A stretch of 64,000 nt of DNA from Sphingomonas glacialis (GTDB taxonomy: Bacteria; Pseudomonadota; Alphaproteobacteria; Sphingomonadales; Sphingomonadaceae). Position numbers and translations under genes: made by a program. Below are positions 8,492-16,816 of this stretch, in pieces (within the stretch, counting starts at the first letter, position 1; every line of letters starts with the position of its first letter). Where the stretch lies: assembly GCF_014653575.1 (NCBI RefSeq), contig NZ_BNAQ01000006.1, positions 62,001-126,000 of the forward strand, read 5' to 3'. Below the pieces are notes generated by a model. That model was not told the origin of the DNA. It was given only the letters and a program-made list of their open reading frames with translations, and did no database searches.

Positions 8492-8800
8492 TCAGATCGC
8501 GCAACCGCGAGTCATCGGCTCGATCGTTATCGGCACACTATCCTTGGTGTCGAGCGGCACCATCGTGGCATAGCGCCCGCAGGCGTCGATCCGAACGCCC
8601 CGGTCCTGCTCGGGCCGGTGCTGCCGTCAGCCCCTGCAGCATGACGTGTCGCGCAAGCGCCGCAATTCGCGCAGGCGCCCGCAGGTCCGCCAGATAGACC
8701 CAGCCGACCGGTTCGGTCTCCGCCTCATTCTCGTCCAGCGTGCCGCTCAGGCACGGCGTCGCACCGCCGCCACGACCATCGGGTGGCGCATGAGATCGAA
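8492..8800 (-). pseudogene. possible decayed reading frame, family not recognised
   Basis: Behind the GH31 gene, the minus strand holds two protein-like stretches in different frames. The first (about 8790-8640) reads GTLDENEAETEPVGWVYLAD. The second (about 8600-8492) reads GRYATMVPLDTKDSVPITIE and ends at a TGA at 8494-8492. One or more frameshifts near 8600-8640 would be needed to join them. I do not recognise the family, no start is visible, and the call rests only on protein-like composition. Confidence 0.3.
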
Positions 8801-8815
8801 AGCGGGCTCCGGACG

Positions 8816-11158
8816 TTAGCGCCCGATCACCTTGACCAGCATGCCCGGATCCTGCCCGCTCGGCAGCTTGCCCGAGGCGGTCAGCCGGCGGGCGGCATCG
8901 TCCCAGCGCAATGTCGCGGTGCCGCCGCCCTTGCGATAGGCGTTGCTCACGCCGTCATCGTCGTACAGCGTGAAGCTGGTCGAGCGCCCGGGATAGACGC
9001 GGATGCTCTCGAGCGGCTGGCGCGTCGCGGTGCTGGGGACGTGCGCGCCCATCGGCACGATCGATCCGGCGCGGACGAACAGCGGGATCGTGTCGATCGG
9101 CGCGGCGGCGGTGATCGTCTGGCCACCAGTATGCCGCTTGTTGGTCCAGTAATCGTACCAGTCGGCGCCTGCCGGCAGATAGACCGGCCGGCTCGTCGCG
9201 CCCTGCTCGGTCACGGGTGCGACGAGGAAGGCGGGGCCGAACATATATTCGTCGCCCATGTCGTTGACCTTGGGGTCGTTCGGGAAATCCATGAACAGCG
9301 CGCGCATGAACGGCGCGCCGCTCTCATGGGTGTGATGCGCCATCGCATAGAGATACGGCACCAGCGCGTAGCGCAGCTTCAGATAGTGCGCGAGCACCGG
9401 CTCGGCCGCCTTGCCATACTCCCAGACCGCGGTCCTGGGCCGCTGACCGTGGATGCGCAGCGTCGGGGTGAAGGTGTTGTACTCGAACCAGCGCACGAAC
9501 AGCTCGGGGTAATCGGCATAGCTCGGCGCCATCGTGGTCGCGCCGGCAGGATCGAGCAGCACGGGGTGCTCGGCCTTGGGGCCATTCGGATACTGCCAGC
9601 CGCCCGTGTCGCTGCTCCAGTACGCCATGCCCGACGCGGTGAAGTTGAGCCCGGTCGGGACCTGGCGCCTGAGTGCTTCCCAGGTCGCCTGAACGTCGGA
9701 CGACCAGAACAGGCAGCCGTTGCGCTGCGTGCCGAGATAGGCGGCGCGGCACAGGATCAGGTTGCGGAAATCGGGCCGGTCCTTGGCCGATCCATCGGCG
9801 ACGCTGGCGGTGTGCACGAGCGGGAAAAGATTGCGATAGCGATCGCCCGAGCCGATCGCGAACTGATGACCGTCGGGGACGAGGTCGGGCTCGGTCTCGT
9901 CGAGCCAGAACCAGTCGAAGCCCTGCGAGGCGATATTGTCGCGAATGCGATCCCAGAACCAGCCGCGCGCATCGGGATTGGTGCTGTCGAGCAGAGCGCC
10001 CGCGCGATCCGAGCGGATCGGCAGCCCGTCGACGACGCTGCCGTCGGAATCGTGCAGCAGCCAGCCCTTGGCGGCGAGCATGTTGAAGTAGCGCGACTCC
10101 TTCTCGAAACGCGGCCACACGCTGATGATGCTGCGCAGGCCGAGCCCCTTGAGCTGGGCGTTCATCCCCTTGGGGTCGGGGAAGAAGGTGCGATCGATGT
10201 CGAGCTGCCCCATCCGGGTCCAGTAGAACCAGTCCAGCACCATCACGTCGAGCGGATAGCCGCGGCTGCGATAGCCCTCCGCCACGGCGAGCAGTTCGGC
10301 CTGGCTCTCGTAGCGCGCCTTGCTCTGGATCAGCCCGAACGCGGCCTTTGGGGGGAGCGGCGTCCTGCCGGTCAGCCGGGCATAACCGGCATAAAGTTCG
10401 TCGGTGGTTGCGCCGGTGATGACGAAGAACGAGACGCGCTCGCCGACCTCGGATTGCCAGTGCGTGCTGTTGTGCAGCCCGGGCGACACCGTCGTCGCCG
10501 ACGGGTTGTCCCACACGATGCCATAGCCCTTGTTGGTCACCATGAACGGCACGCAGACCGTCTCGCCCGCCGGCGCATCGTAATTGTGGCGGCAGTCGAT
10601 CGTGCGACCGCGCAGGTCGAGCTTGCCGTCCTGGTTCTGGCCGAGCCCGTAATAATGCTCGTCGAGCGGGGCGGCAAAGCTCGCACCGACCTTGAAGGTC
10701 TTTTCGCCCGCAACGGTGTGCGGCGCCATTTCCCACCCGGTCATCTGCGTGATGCGGTGCCCGTCGGCGCCGTTCACGCTGATCGACACCGGCGGCAGCG
10801 ACGGCGCGAAATAGCGCTCCATCTGGCTCGGCGCCTTGGGCCAGGGCTGCGCATCGACGGTGAGCGACAGCGCCGACGAGGCGAACACGTCGCCCGATGC
10901 GTCGGCGCGGTGGCTCCACCCCGATGCGTCGGGCGTGGCATTCGGGCCAGGCCCGGGCGCGGCCTCGGCGAGATCGCGGTCGAGCGCGATCGTCACGCGC
11001 ACGATGTTGGGAGCATAGGGTTCGATCGCGACGCGACTGCCGTTACGGTCGATCGAGGCGAGCGGGCCGGCTTGCGCTGCAGCGAGCGGGATAAGGGCGA
11101 TGACGGCGCCGCCGGCCAATTTGGCGAGTGCGCGTTTGCGTGCCGATACCCTTGCCAT
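8816..11158 (-). CDS. GH31 family glycoside hydrolase (alpha-glucosidase/alpha-xylosidase type), exported
   Basis: A 780-residue GH31 enzyme with signal peptide ending PLAAAQAG. It has an N-terminal beta-sandwich, a (beta/alpha)8 catalytic domain and C-terminal beta domains. The nucleophile is D420 in WFWLDETEPD, and the likely acid/base is D517 in YWSSDTGGW. GH31 enzymes retain configuration when releasing alpha-linked glucose or xylose, or sometimes galactose or sulfoquinovose. The WLDETEPD form is seen in alpha-xylosidase-like members, but substrate cannot be fixed from sequence. The ATG at 11158 follows AGGGGA by 8 nt; an upstream in-frame start at 11185 is less likely. It is divergent from a TonB receptor and close to GH2, GH3 and uxuA, so it probably trims oligosaccharides in the periplasm. 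Confidence 0.88.
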   Translation of the reverse strand: MARVSARKRALAKLAGGAVIALIPLAAAQAGPLASIDRNGSRVAIEPYAPNIVRVTIALDRDLAEAAPGPGPNATPDASGWSHRADASGDVFASSALSLTVDAQPWPKAPSQMERYFAPSLPPVSISVNGADGHRITQMTGWEMAPHTVAGEKTFKVGASFAAPLDEHYYGLGQNQDGKLDLRGRTIDCRHNYDAPAGETVCVPFMVTNKGYGIVWDNPSATTVSPGLHNSTHWQSEVGERVSFFVITGATTDELYAGYARLTGRTPLPPKAAFGLIQSKARYESQAELLAVAEGYRSRGYPLDVMVLDWFYWTRMGQLDIDRTFFPDPKGMNAQLKGLGLRSIISVWPRFEKESRYFNMLAAKGWLLHDSDGSVVDGLPIRSDRAGALLDSTNPDARGWFWDRIRDNIASQGFDWFWLDETEPDLVPDGHQFAIGSGDRYRNLFPLVHTASVADGSAKDRPDFRNLILCRAAYLGTQRNGCLFWSSDVQATWEALRRQVPTGLNFTASGMAYWSSDTGGWQYPNGPKAEHPVLLDPAGATTMAPSYADYPELFVRWFEYNTFTPTLRIHGQRPRTAVWEYGKAAEPVLAHYLKLRYALVPYLYAMAHHTHESGAPFMRALFMDFPNDPKVNDMGDEYMFGPAFLVAPVTEQGATSRPVYLPAGADWYDYWTNKRHTGGQTITAAAPIDTIPLFVRAGSIVPMGAHVPSTATRQPLESIRVYPGRSTSFTLYDDDGVSNAYRKGGGTATLRWDDAARRLTASGKLPSGQDPGMLVKVIGR

Positions 11159-11530
11159 GTCGCGGTCCCCTGTGTCGCTGCGCAAGGCCGAAGCACGTGC
11201 GCCGCTTAGTTCGTTGCGTTCGCTACACTACATCGCTTCGCCGACACCGACGACCGTGCAATGCGACCATAGCCCTGACGACCATCTGCGGCGTGCCAAT
11301 CGTGGTGGCAACCGCTTCGATGGTCGTTGATCGGGTGCTCCCGGCGCGTGCCCCTCACCGACGGCGTGACCGCAAGTCACGACCTCACGCTCACACCAAC
11401 GCAGCCAAGGCCATGGTGAGGGCATGGAGGTCACCGACTGGCACCTCTTCGACTGCCTAGCCAGCTCGCTCCGCGCGGGACGGAACGAACGGCCCTTCGG
11501 CGCACTCCGATAAACTGCCCCAAAGCCGCT

Positions 11531-11549
11531 CGGTAGTCGCTGACTACCG
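11531..11549. promoter_or_regulatory. 19-bp palindrome, candidate operator of the glycan locus
   Basis: CGGTAGTC, GCT, GACTACCG: perfect 8-bp arms around a 3-nt centre. It is about 290 bp upstream of the TonB receptor and 370 bp upstream of GH31. Size and symmetry suit a dimeric repressor (for example LacI or GntR). No regulator gene lies next to it in the window; a LacI-type gene occurs only at 63158. The assignment is inference. Confidence 0.35.
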
Positions 11550-11656
11550 TCCAGAATCGATGAAGCAACCGACACCTCGACTCGGCGGTCGTTGTGTCCA
11601 TCGTCTGCCTAAAGTCTGCAATCGCGACAATTGGTCTGTTCAAATTTGTCCAGGCC

Positions 11657-11684
11657 GCCATCGGAGAATATCGTCTCCGATGGC
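11657..11684. repeat. 11-bp inverted repeat (hairpin) in the TonB receptor leader region
   Basis: GCCATCGGAGA (11657-11667), a 6-nt loop ATATCG, then TCTCCGATGGC (11674-11684). It lies about 155 bp before the receptor start, in AT-rich sequence. It could be an operator, a leader hairpin or a terminator. There is no T-run on either side. Confidence 0.45.
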
Positions 11685-11839
11685 AACAAAATCCTGAGTT
11701 TGCCTATAAAGCATGCACATAGCTGGACATACCATGATACTTGGCAACCCCTTGCATGTGGTCAGGCCATTTGATAGCTTTCGCTTCTAACGGGTCCGCA
11801 AACACCAAAGAAGTTGCGGTCCGATTTGGGGGGGACACC

Positions 11840-14140
11840 ATGACGATCCTGTGCAATTCCGTGTGCCGTAACGCGTTGATCGCTGTAATGCTCGTCGGGG
11901 CCACGCCCGCTCTGGCACAAACCGCCGCGCCGGGCGCACTAACCCAACCATCGCAAAGCGCCCCAGGTGGCCCGACCAGTACCGTCGCACCCGACCCTGA
12001 CAGCGCAACCGACATCATCGTCACCGCCAACAAACGCGCCGAGAACGTGCAGGACGTGCCGCTCGCGGTTTCGGTTCTGCAGCCTGCGCAGCTCCAGGCA
12101 GCGGGCGTACGCGAGTTTCAGGATCTTGGCCGAGTCGCCCCGTCGCTCGTCGTCCGCCCCGCCGAGCATCCGGTCAACGCCAATGTCTCGCTGCGCGGCG
12201 TTGGCACCTTCGCGTTCGGGATCGGCGTCGAGCCGAGCGTCGCCGTGCTGGTCGACGAAGTCCCGCTCGCATTCCAGGCACGCGCCTTTTCCGATCTGCC
12301 CGATGTTGAGCGGATCGAAGTGCTGCGCGGGCCACAGAGCACGCTTTACGGCAAGGCGGCGTCGGCCGGCCTGATCAATATCATCACCCGCAACCCGACA
12401 CCCACCTTCCACGCCCGCGCCAACGCGCTGGTGACGAGCGATCAGGAATATGGCGGCAATTTCAGCCTGTCGGGGCCGATCAGCCCCGAGCTGGGCTACG
12501 TCTTTTCGGGCAGCTACAACTACTACGACGGCAACGTCCGTAACGTCTTCAACGGCAAGGACGTCAATGGCCGCCGCACGTTCAACACGCGCGGCAAGCT
12601 GCGCTGGAAGCCGAGCGACGACATCGCCATCACGCTGTCGGCCAACTATCTCAACGGCAAGACCGACGTCGGTCGTCCCTTCATCCGCGTCGCGCCCAAC
12701 GCGCTGTTCCGCAACACTGCGGGGCTGACGCCAGCGGTGGTCTTCCCGGGCTTCACGCCGAGCACGCAGAACGACAAGATCAGCAACAATTACAACGCAC
12801 GTACCAATTACGAAGGGTATGGCGGCTATCTGCGTGGCGAATTCGGGCTTGGCGATCTGACGCTGGTGTCGATTACCTCGTACGACAAGTTCCAGCTCAA
12901 CGACTTCCTCGATCAGGACGATACCGCGCTGGCCGTGCCGATCGGCAGCAACGTCCAGATCGGCACGTTCAATTCGAAGCTGGTGACGCAGGAACTGCGG
13001 CTGCAGTCGCCGGGCGACAAGCCGTTCCGCTACACGATCGGCGCCTATTTCGCGAAGGTCGACTTCAACCGCCCGTTCTATCGCGGTCCGGCCTTCTCGC
13101 TCGCCAATTGGTACGCCACGTCGGCCTCGCGCCAGCTTGCGGGCTTCGTCCAGGCCGATTGGGAATTCCTGCCCAAGGCGACGCTGACCGGCGGGCTGCG
13201 TGTCCAGAACGAGAAGATCAACTACACCTTCCGCGACATCCAGAACGGCAACGCGTTCTTCAGCGGCGGTGCGGAAGATACCGCCGAGACGCACCGCGTC
13301 AGCCTGCGCTACGAATTCACGCCCGACGTGAGCGTGTTCGGGACCTATTCGACCGGGTACAAAGGCCAGACCTACGATCTGACCACCGGCTTCAACGCAA
13401 ACCGTGCGCTCGCCGGGCCGATCAAGCCCGAGACCTCGCGCGACTTCGAATTGGGCCTGCGGACGCAGTTCCTCAATCGCCGCGTGACGCTCAACGCCAC
13501 GGTGTTCGATACCAACTTCACCAACCTCCAGGCACAGGGCATCGAGACGCTGCCCGACGGCACGCAGAATTTCCGCCTCGCCAATGTCGGCAAGCTCAAC
13601 ACGCGCGGTGTCGAGGTCGAGAGCACGGCGCGGATCGGCCACGACGTGTCGATCAACGCCGCCGCGACCTATCTCGATGCGCGGATCAAATCGTTCCCGG
13701 TCGCGCAATGCTATATCGGGCAGACCGCGGCGCAGGGCTGCACCGGCACGCCAGCACGCCAAAATCTGGCCGGCGCGCGCGCGGCGCAGGCGCCCGAATG
13801 GAAGCTGTCGGCGGGTGCGGATTATTCGCCGGCAATCGGCGATACGCTGCGCGGCGTGGCGCAGATCAACTGGCAATATACCAGCACGGTCAACTATTCG
13901 CTGTCGCAGGATCCCGAGACGATCCAGAAGGCGTACAGCATCTTCAACATCGGCCTCGGCATCCGCGATGCCAACCGCCGCTGGGAACTGGTCGGCTTCG
14001 TCAACAATCTGTTCGACAAGCAATATTTCCCGGCACTGGTGAACACGGCGGGCAATTTCGGTGGTGCGCAGGCAACGCAGGCGATTTTGCCACGCGATTT
14101 CCGGCGTTATGGCGGGGTGCGGCTCGCGCTGAACTTCTGA
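11840..14140 (+). CDS. TonB-dependent outer membrane receptor (glycan locus)
   Basis: A 766-residue receptor with a signal peptide ending ATPALAQ, a linker rich in Pro/Ala/Ser, and a plug beginning DIIVTANKRAENVQDVPLA that contains RGPQSTLYGKAASAGLINIITRNP. A barrel follows that ends RLALNF. The start at 11840 follows a G-rich ribosome-binding site; an in-frame start 99 nt earlier gives an implausible N-terminus. It is followed by a strong terminator-like hairpin and then the esterase, uxuA, GH2 and GH3 genes. In sphingomonads and xanthomonads such receptors move plant oligosaccharides across the outer membrane. The ligand is inferred from the neighbouring enzymes to be a uronate-containing oligosaccharide. 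Confidence 0.9.
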   Translation: MTILCNSVCRNALIAVMLVGATPALAQTAAPGALTQPSQSAPGGPTSTVAPDPDSATDIIVTANKRAENVQDVPLAVSVLQPAQLQAAGVREFQDLGRVAPSLVVRPAEHPVNANVSLRGVGTFAFGIGVEPSVAVLVDEVPLAFQARAFSDLPDVERIEVLRGPQSTLYGKAASAGLINIITRNPTPTFHARANALVTSDQEYGGNFSLSGPISPELGYVFSGSYNYYDGNVRNVFNGKDVNGRRTFNTRGKLRWKPSDDIAITLSANYLNGKTDVGRPFIRVAPNALFRNTAGLTPAVVFPGFTPSTQNDKISNNYNARTNYEGYGGYLRGEFGLGDLTLVSITSYDKFQLNDFLDQDDTALAVPIGSNVQIGTFNSKLVTQELRLQSPGDKPFRYTIGAYFAKVDFNRPFYRGPAFSLANWYATSASRQLAGFVQADWEFLPKATLTGGLRVQNEKINYTFRDIQNGNAFFSGGAEDTAETHRVSLRYEFTPDVSVFGTYSTGYKGQTYDLTTGFNANRALAGPIKPETSRDFELGLRTQFLNRRVTLNATVFDTNFTNLQAQGIETLPDGTQNFRLANVGKLNTRGVEVESTARIGHDVSINAAATYLDARIKSFPVAQCYIGQTAAQGCTGTPARQNLAGARAAQAPEWKLSAGADYSPAIGDTLRGVAQINWQYTSTVNYSLSQDPETIQKAYSIFNIGLGIRDANRRWELVGFVNNLFDKQYFPALVNTAGNFGGAQATQAILPRDFRRYGGVRLALNF

Positions 14141-14146
14141 AGGTCT

Positions 14147-14174
14147 GCGGGGGGCGGCCGTTGCCGCCCCCCGC
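14147..14174 (+). terminator. GC-rich hairpin after the TonB receptor
   Basis: GCGGGGGGCGGC (14147-14158) pairs perfectly with GCCGCCCCCCGC (14163-14174) across a CGTT tetraloop. It starts 6 bp after the receptor stop. It could terminate or attenuate transcription between the highly expressed receptor and the downstream enzymes, or protect the receptor mRNA 3' end. Confidence 0.6.
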
Positions 14175-14209
14175 CCGCGTTGCTGGCATCGAACTTGATC
14201 AGGGACCGT

Positions 14210-15553
14210 ATGATGCAGCACAAGCTCAAGATCGCGCTCGCCGCGTGTGGCGCCGGGGCGCTCCTTACCAGCGCCGCCCCGGCCCAACGGGCACCTGCCG
14301 GAGAGGCGTCGGCGCAAACCGCACAAGCCCGGCCCGGCATCGATGCGCCCGAACTCGCGCGGCTTGGCGCGCATCCGGTCGGGGTCGCGGACGTGGAGTT
14401 CGTCCAGCCGGCACAGGCCGATCCGCTGACGGGCACAGTTGTACCGACGGTGGCTGACCGGCATCTCCCGCTCAAAATCTGGTATCCCGCCGCAGCAGCC
14501 GGACGCGGCACGCTCTATCGCACCGGCTTGCCGGGCGAAGACGGCCGCGACGTCGTCTTTGCCGTTGCGGGCATCGCCACCCCAGGCGCGCAGGCCGCGG
14601 CCGGTCGCTTCCCGCTCGTCATCCTCGCGCACGGCTACAGCAACACCCCCGAAGTGCTGTCCTGGCTCGGCGAGAACCTCGCGAGCAAGGGGTATCTCGT
14701 CGTCACCCCGGCGTTTCGCGATCCCTCGATCACGATCCGCACAGCGGCCGCCGCCGCCGGCCCGATCACGCGGCGCCCGCTCGACATCGCCTTCGTCGCG
14801 GCCGAGGCGCAGCGGCGCGCGACCGCCGGGCAAGGCCTGTTCGCCAGCGCCGACCCGACGCGGACCGCGCTGATCGGCTATTCGATGGGCGGTTACGGCG
14901 TGTTGACCGCGGCGGGCGCACCGCTCGATCCGGGGCTCGCGGCGGCGACGCGCGGCGTGCTCGCGCCGTATGTCGCGGGGGCCCGCGCGGCCGACACGCT
15001 CAAGGTCGCCAACCTGAAAGCCGTGGTGGCGATTTCCCCGGCAAGCGTGATCCGTGGCACGCCGCTCTGGGCCAAACCCGGCGTCGGCGCGCTCACGGCC
15101 CCGACGCTGTTCATCGTCGGCAGCCAGGACCGCACCGTCGGCTATGCGCCCGGCGTGCGCACGCTGTTCGACGAAGCCGTCCACGCGCCGCGCTATCTGC
15201 TCACCTTTCGCGAGGCCGGCCACAGCATCGGGTTGATCGCCGCGCCACCGGCGATGCAGCGCACCTTCTGGGACAAGGACTGGTTCGAGGATGCGGCGTG
15301 GCGCAAGGACCGGCTGCTTGCGGTCGAAGCGCATTTCATCACGGCGTTCCTCGACCGCTACGTCAAGGGCGACGCCGCAAAGGCCAGCTATCTCGACGGG
15401 CTGGTGCCAAATTCGAATGATGGCGTCTGGGCCGGCCTGACGCCCGGCCGCCACACCGAATACAGCCCCGGGCCGCCGGCCGCGACGCTGTGGAAGGGTT
15501 TCCAGCCGGGCAAGGCGGCGGGCATGAGCTTCGAATTCAAACCCGCTGGGTAG
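14210..15553 (+). CDS. exported alpha/beta hydrolase (dienelactone hydrolase/esterase-like)
   Basis: A 447-residue protein with a signal peptide (LKIALAACGAGALLTSAAPAQ) and an alpha/beta-hydrolase core. The nucleophile is S225 in GYSMGGYG and the catalytic His is H338 in EAGHSIG. ILAHGYSNTPEVLSWLGENLASKG (split here only for length) marks the strand before the oxyanion region. Members of this PAF-acetylhydrolase/dienelactone-hydrolase-like group act on small esters. In this locus it could remove acetyl, feruloyl or methyl ester groups from a glycan, but nothing in the sequence fixes the substrate. Two adjacent ATG codons follow AGGGA; I use the first. It sits between the TonB receptor and uxuA. 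Confidence 0.75.
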   Translation: MMQHKLKIALAACGAGALLTSAAPAQRAPAGEASAQTAQARPGIDAPELARLGAHPVGVADVEFVQPAQADPLTGTVVPTVADRHLPLKIWYPAAAAGRGTLYRTGLPGEDGRDVVFAVAGIATPGAQAAAGRFPLVILAHGYSNTPEVLSWLGENLASKGYLVVTPAFRDPSITIRTAAAAAGPITRRPLDIAFVAAEAQRRATAGQGLFASADPTRTALIGYSMGGYGVLTAAGAPLDPGLAAATRGVLAPYVAGARAADTLKVANLKAVVAISPASVIRGTPLWAKPGVGALTAPTLFIVGSQDRTVGYAPGVRTLFDEAVHAPRYLLTFREAGHSIGLIAAPPAMQRTFWDKDWFEDAAWRKDRLLAVEAHFITAFLDRYVKGDAAKASYLDGLVPNSNDGVWAGLTPGRHTEYSPGPPAATLWKGFQPGKAAGMSFEFKPAG

Positions 15554-15612
15554 GCAAACACGATGAGGGCCACGCCGCACATCGGTGCAACGGCTCGGGA
15601 GCTAGTGCCTTC

Positions 15613-16815
15613 ATGTTGATGACACAGACGATGCGCTGGTTCGGCCCCGAGGATCCGGTGTCGCTCCGCGATATCCGCCAGGCCGGCGCAAGCGAAGTGG
15701 TGACGGCGCTGCACGAGGTGGCGAATGGCGACGTCTGGCCGCGCGCCGCGATCGCCGCGCGCAAGACGATGATCGAACAAGCCGGGCTTGGCTGGAGTGT
15801 CGTCGAAAGCGTGCCGGTGCACGAGGCGATCAAGACGCGCGGGCCCGACTGCGACCGCCTGATCGCGCACTATTGCGAGAGTCTGCGCAATCTGGCGGCG
15901 TGCGGGATCACGGTCGTCACCTACAATTTCATGCCGCTGCTCGACTGGACTCGCACCGATCTGGCCTGGGCAATGCCCGATGGCGCGCTCGCGCTGCGCT
16001 TCGAGCTCGAGGCGGTCGCGACCTACGACATCCACATCCTGCGCCGTCCCGGTGCCGAGGGCGATTACGCGCCCGCGCTTGTCGATGCCGCAAGCCGCCG
16101 CTTTGCGGCGATGGACGACACGGCGCGCACCGCACTGGCGCGGACGATCGTTGCCGGGCTGCCGGGCAGCGAGGAGAGCTTCACCGAGGCCGAATTCCTC
16201 GCGGCGATCGACACCTATGCCGAGATCGGGCCCGACCAGTTACGCGCCAACCACATCGCCTTTCTCCAAGCCGTCTGCCCCGTCGCCGAAGAAGTCGGCG
16301 TGCAGCTGGTCGTCCATCCCGACGACCCGCCCTTCCCGATCTTCGGCCTGCCGCGCACCATCAGCACCGAGGCCGATGTCGCCGACCTGTTCGCGCGCGT
16401 GCCGAGCCGCGCCAACGGGCTGTGCTTCTGCGCGGGCTCGTTCGGTGTTCGCGCGGACAACGATCTGCCGGGGATGGTCGATCGGCTCGGCGACCGGATC
16501 GGCTTCCTCCATTTGCGATCGGTCCAGCGCGAGCCCGATGGTGCCTTCCACGAAGCCCCGCACCTCGAAGGCGATGCCAACATGGCGGCGATCGTCGGCG
16601 CGGTGCACCGGCTGCAGCAACGGCTCGGACGCTCGATCCCGATGCGCCCCGATCACGGGCACCAGATGCTCGACGATCTGACCAAGCGCACCAACCCGGG
16701 CTATTCGCTGCTCGGCCGGATGCGCGGGCTCGCCGAATTGCGTGGGCTAGAACGCGGCATCGCCTTCGCGCGCGCCGACGCCGCAAATCCACAGATCACC
16801 ACAGAGGAACGCTGA
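15613..16815 (+). CDS. uxuA: mannonate dehydratase
   Basis: A 400-residue TIM-barrel enzyme of the UxuA family, which converts D-mannonate to 2-keto-3-deoxy-D-gluconate in glucuronate catabolism. The start MRWFGPEDPVSLRDIRQAGA is the family signature. Likely metal and substrate residues are visible in VVHPDDPPFPIFGLPR, GLCFCAGSFG, FLHLRSV and RPDHGHQML. Length matches the family (about 350-400). The ATG at 15613 is chosen because the upstream extension does not match the family. The stop is 1 bp before the GH2 start, so the two genes are translationally linked. The other steps (uronate isomerase UxaC, fructuronate reductase UxuB) are not in the window. Confidence 0.93.
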   Translation: MLMTQTMRWFGPEDPVSLRDIRQAGASEVVTALHEVANGDVWPRAAIAARKTMIEQAGLGWSVVESVPVHEAIKTRGPDCDRLIAHYCESLRNLAACGITVVTYNFMPLLDWTRTDLAWAMPDGALALRFELEAVATYDIHILRRPGAEGDYAPALVDAASRRFAAMDDTARTALARTIVAGLPGSEESFTEAEFLAAIDTYAEIGPDQLRANHIAFLQAVCPVAEEVGVQLVVHPDDPPFPIFGLPRTISTEADVADLFARVPSRANGLCFCAGSFGVRADNDLPGMVDRLGDRIGFLHLRSVQREPDGAFHEAPHLEGDANMAAIVGAVHRLQQRLGRSIPMRPDHGHQMLDDLTKRTNPGYSLLGRMRGLAELRGLERGIAFARADAANPQITTEER

Positions 16816-16816
16816 C

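Larger units (their letters stand above)
11159..11839. other. divergent intergenic region of the glycan locus
   Basis: This gap of about 680 bp separates GH31 (minus) from the TonB receptor (plus) and must hold both promoters. It contains a perfect 19-bp palindrome (11531-11549), an 11-bp hairpin (11657-11684) and a smaller inverted repeat, GTGAC-N5-GTCAC, near 11367-11381. The last 200 bp are clearly more AT-rich than the surroundings. Short reading frames here have poor composition and I do not call them genes. Confidence 0.55.

Noticed and set aside
11228..11575. Minus-strand 115-codon frame in the GH31/TonB receptor gap
   Set aside because: No ribosome-binding site, no recognisable domain and Ser/Arg/Pro-rich composition; it overlaps a palindrome that looks regulatory.
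11939..15580. Minus-strand open frame of 1213 codons
   Set aside because: It lies antisense to the TonB receptor and esterase genes, which have signal peptides and family motifs. The translation is Arg/Asp/Ala-rich and typical of a high-GC shadow frame.
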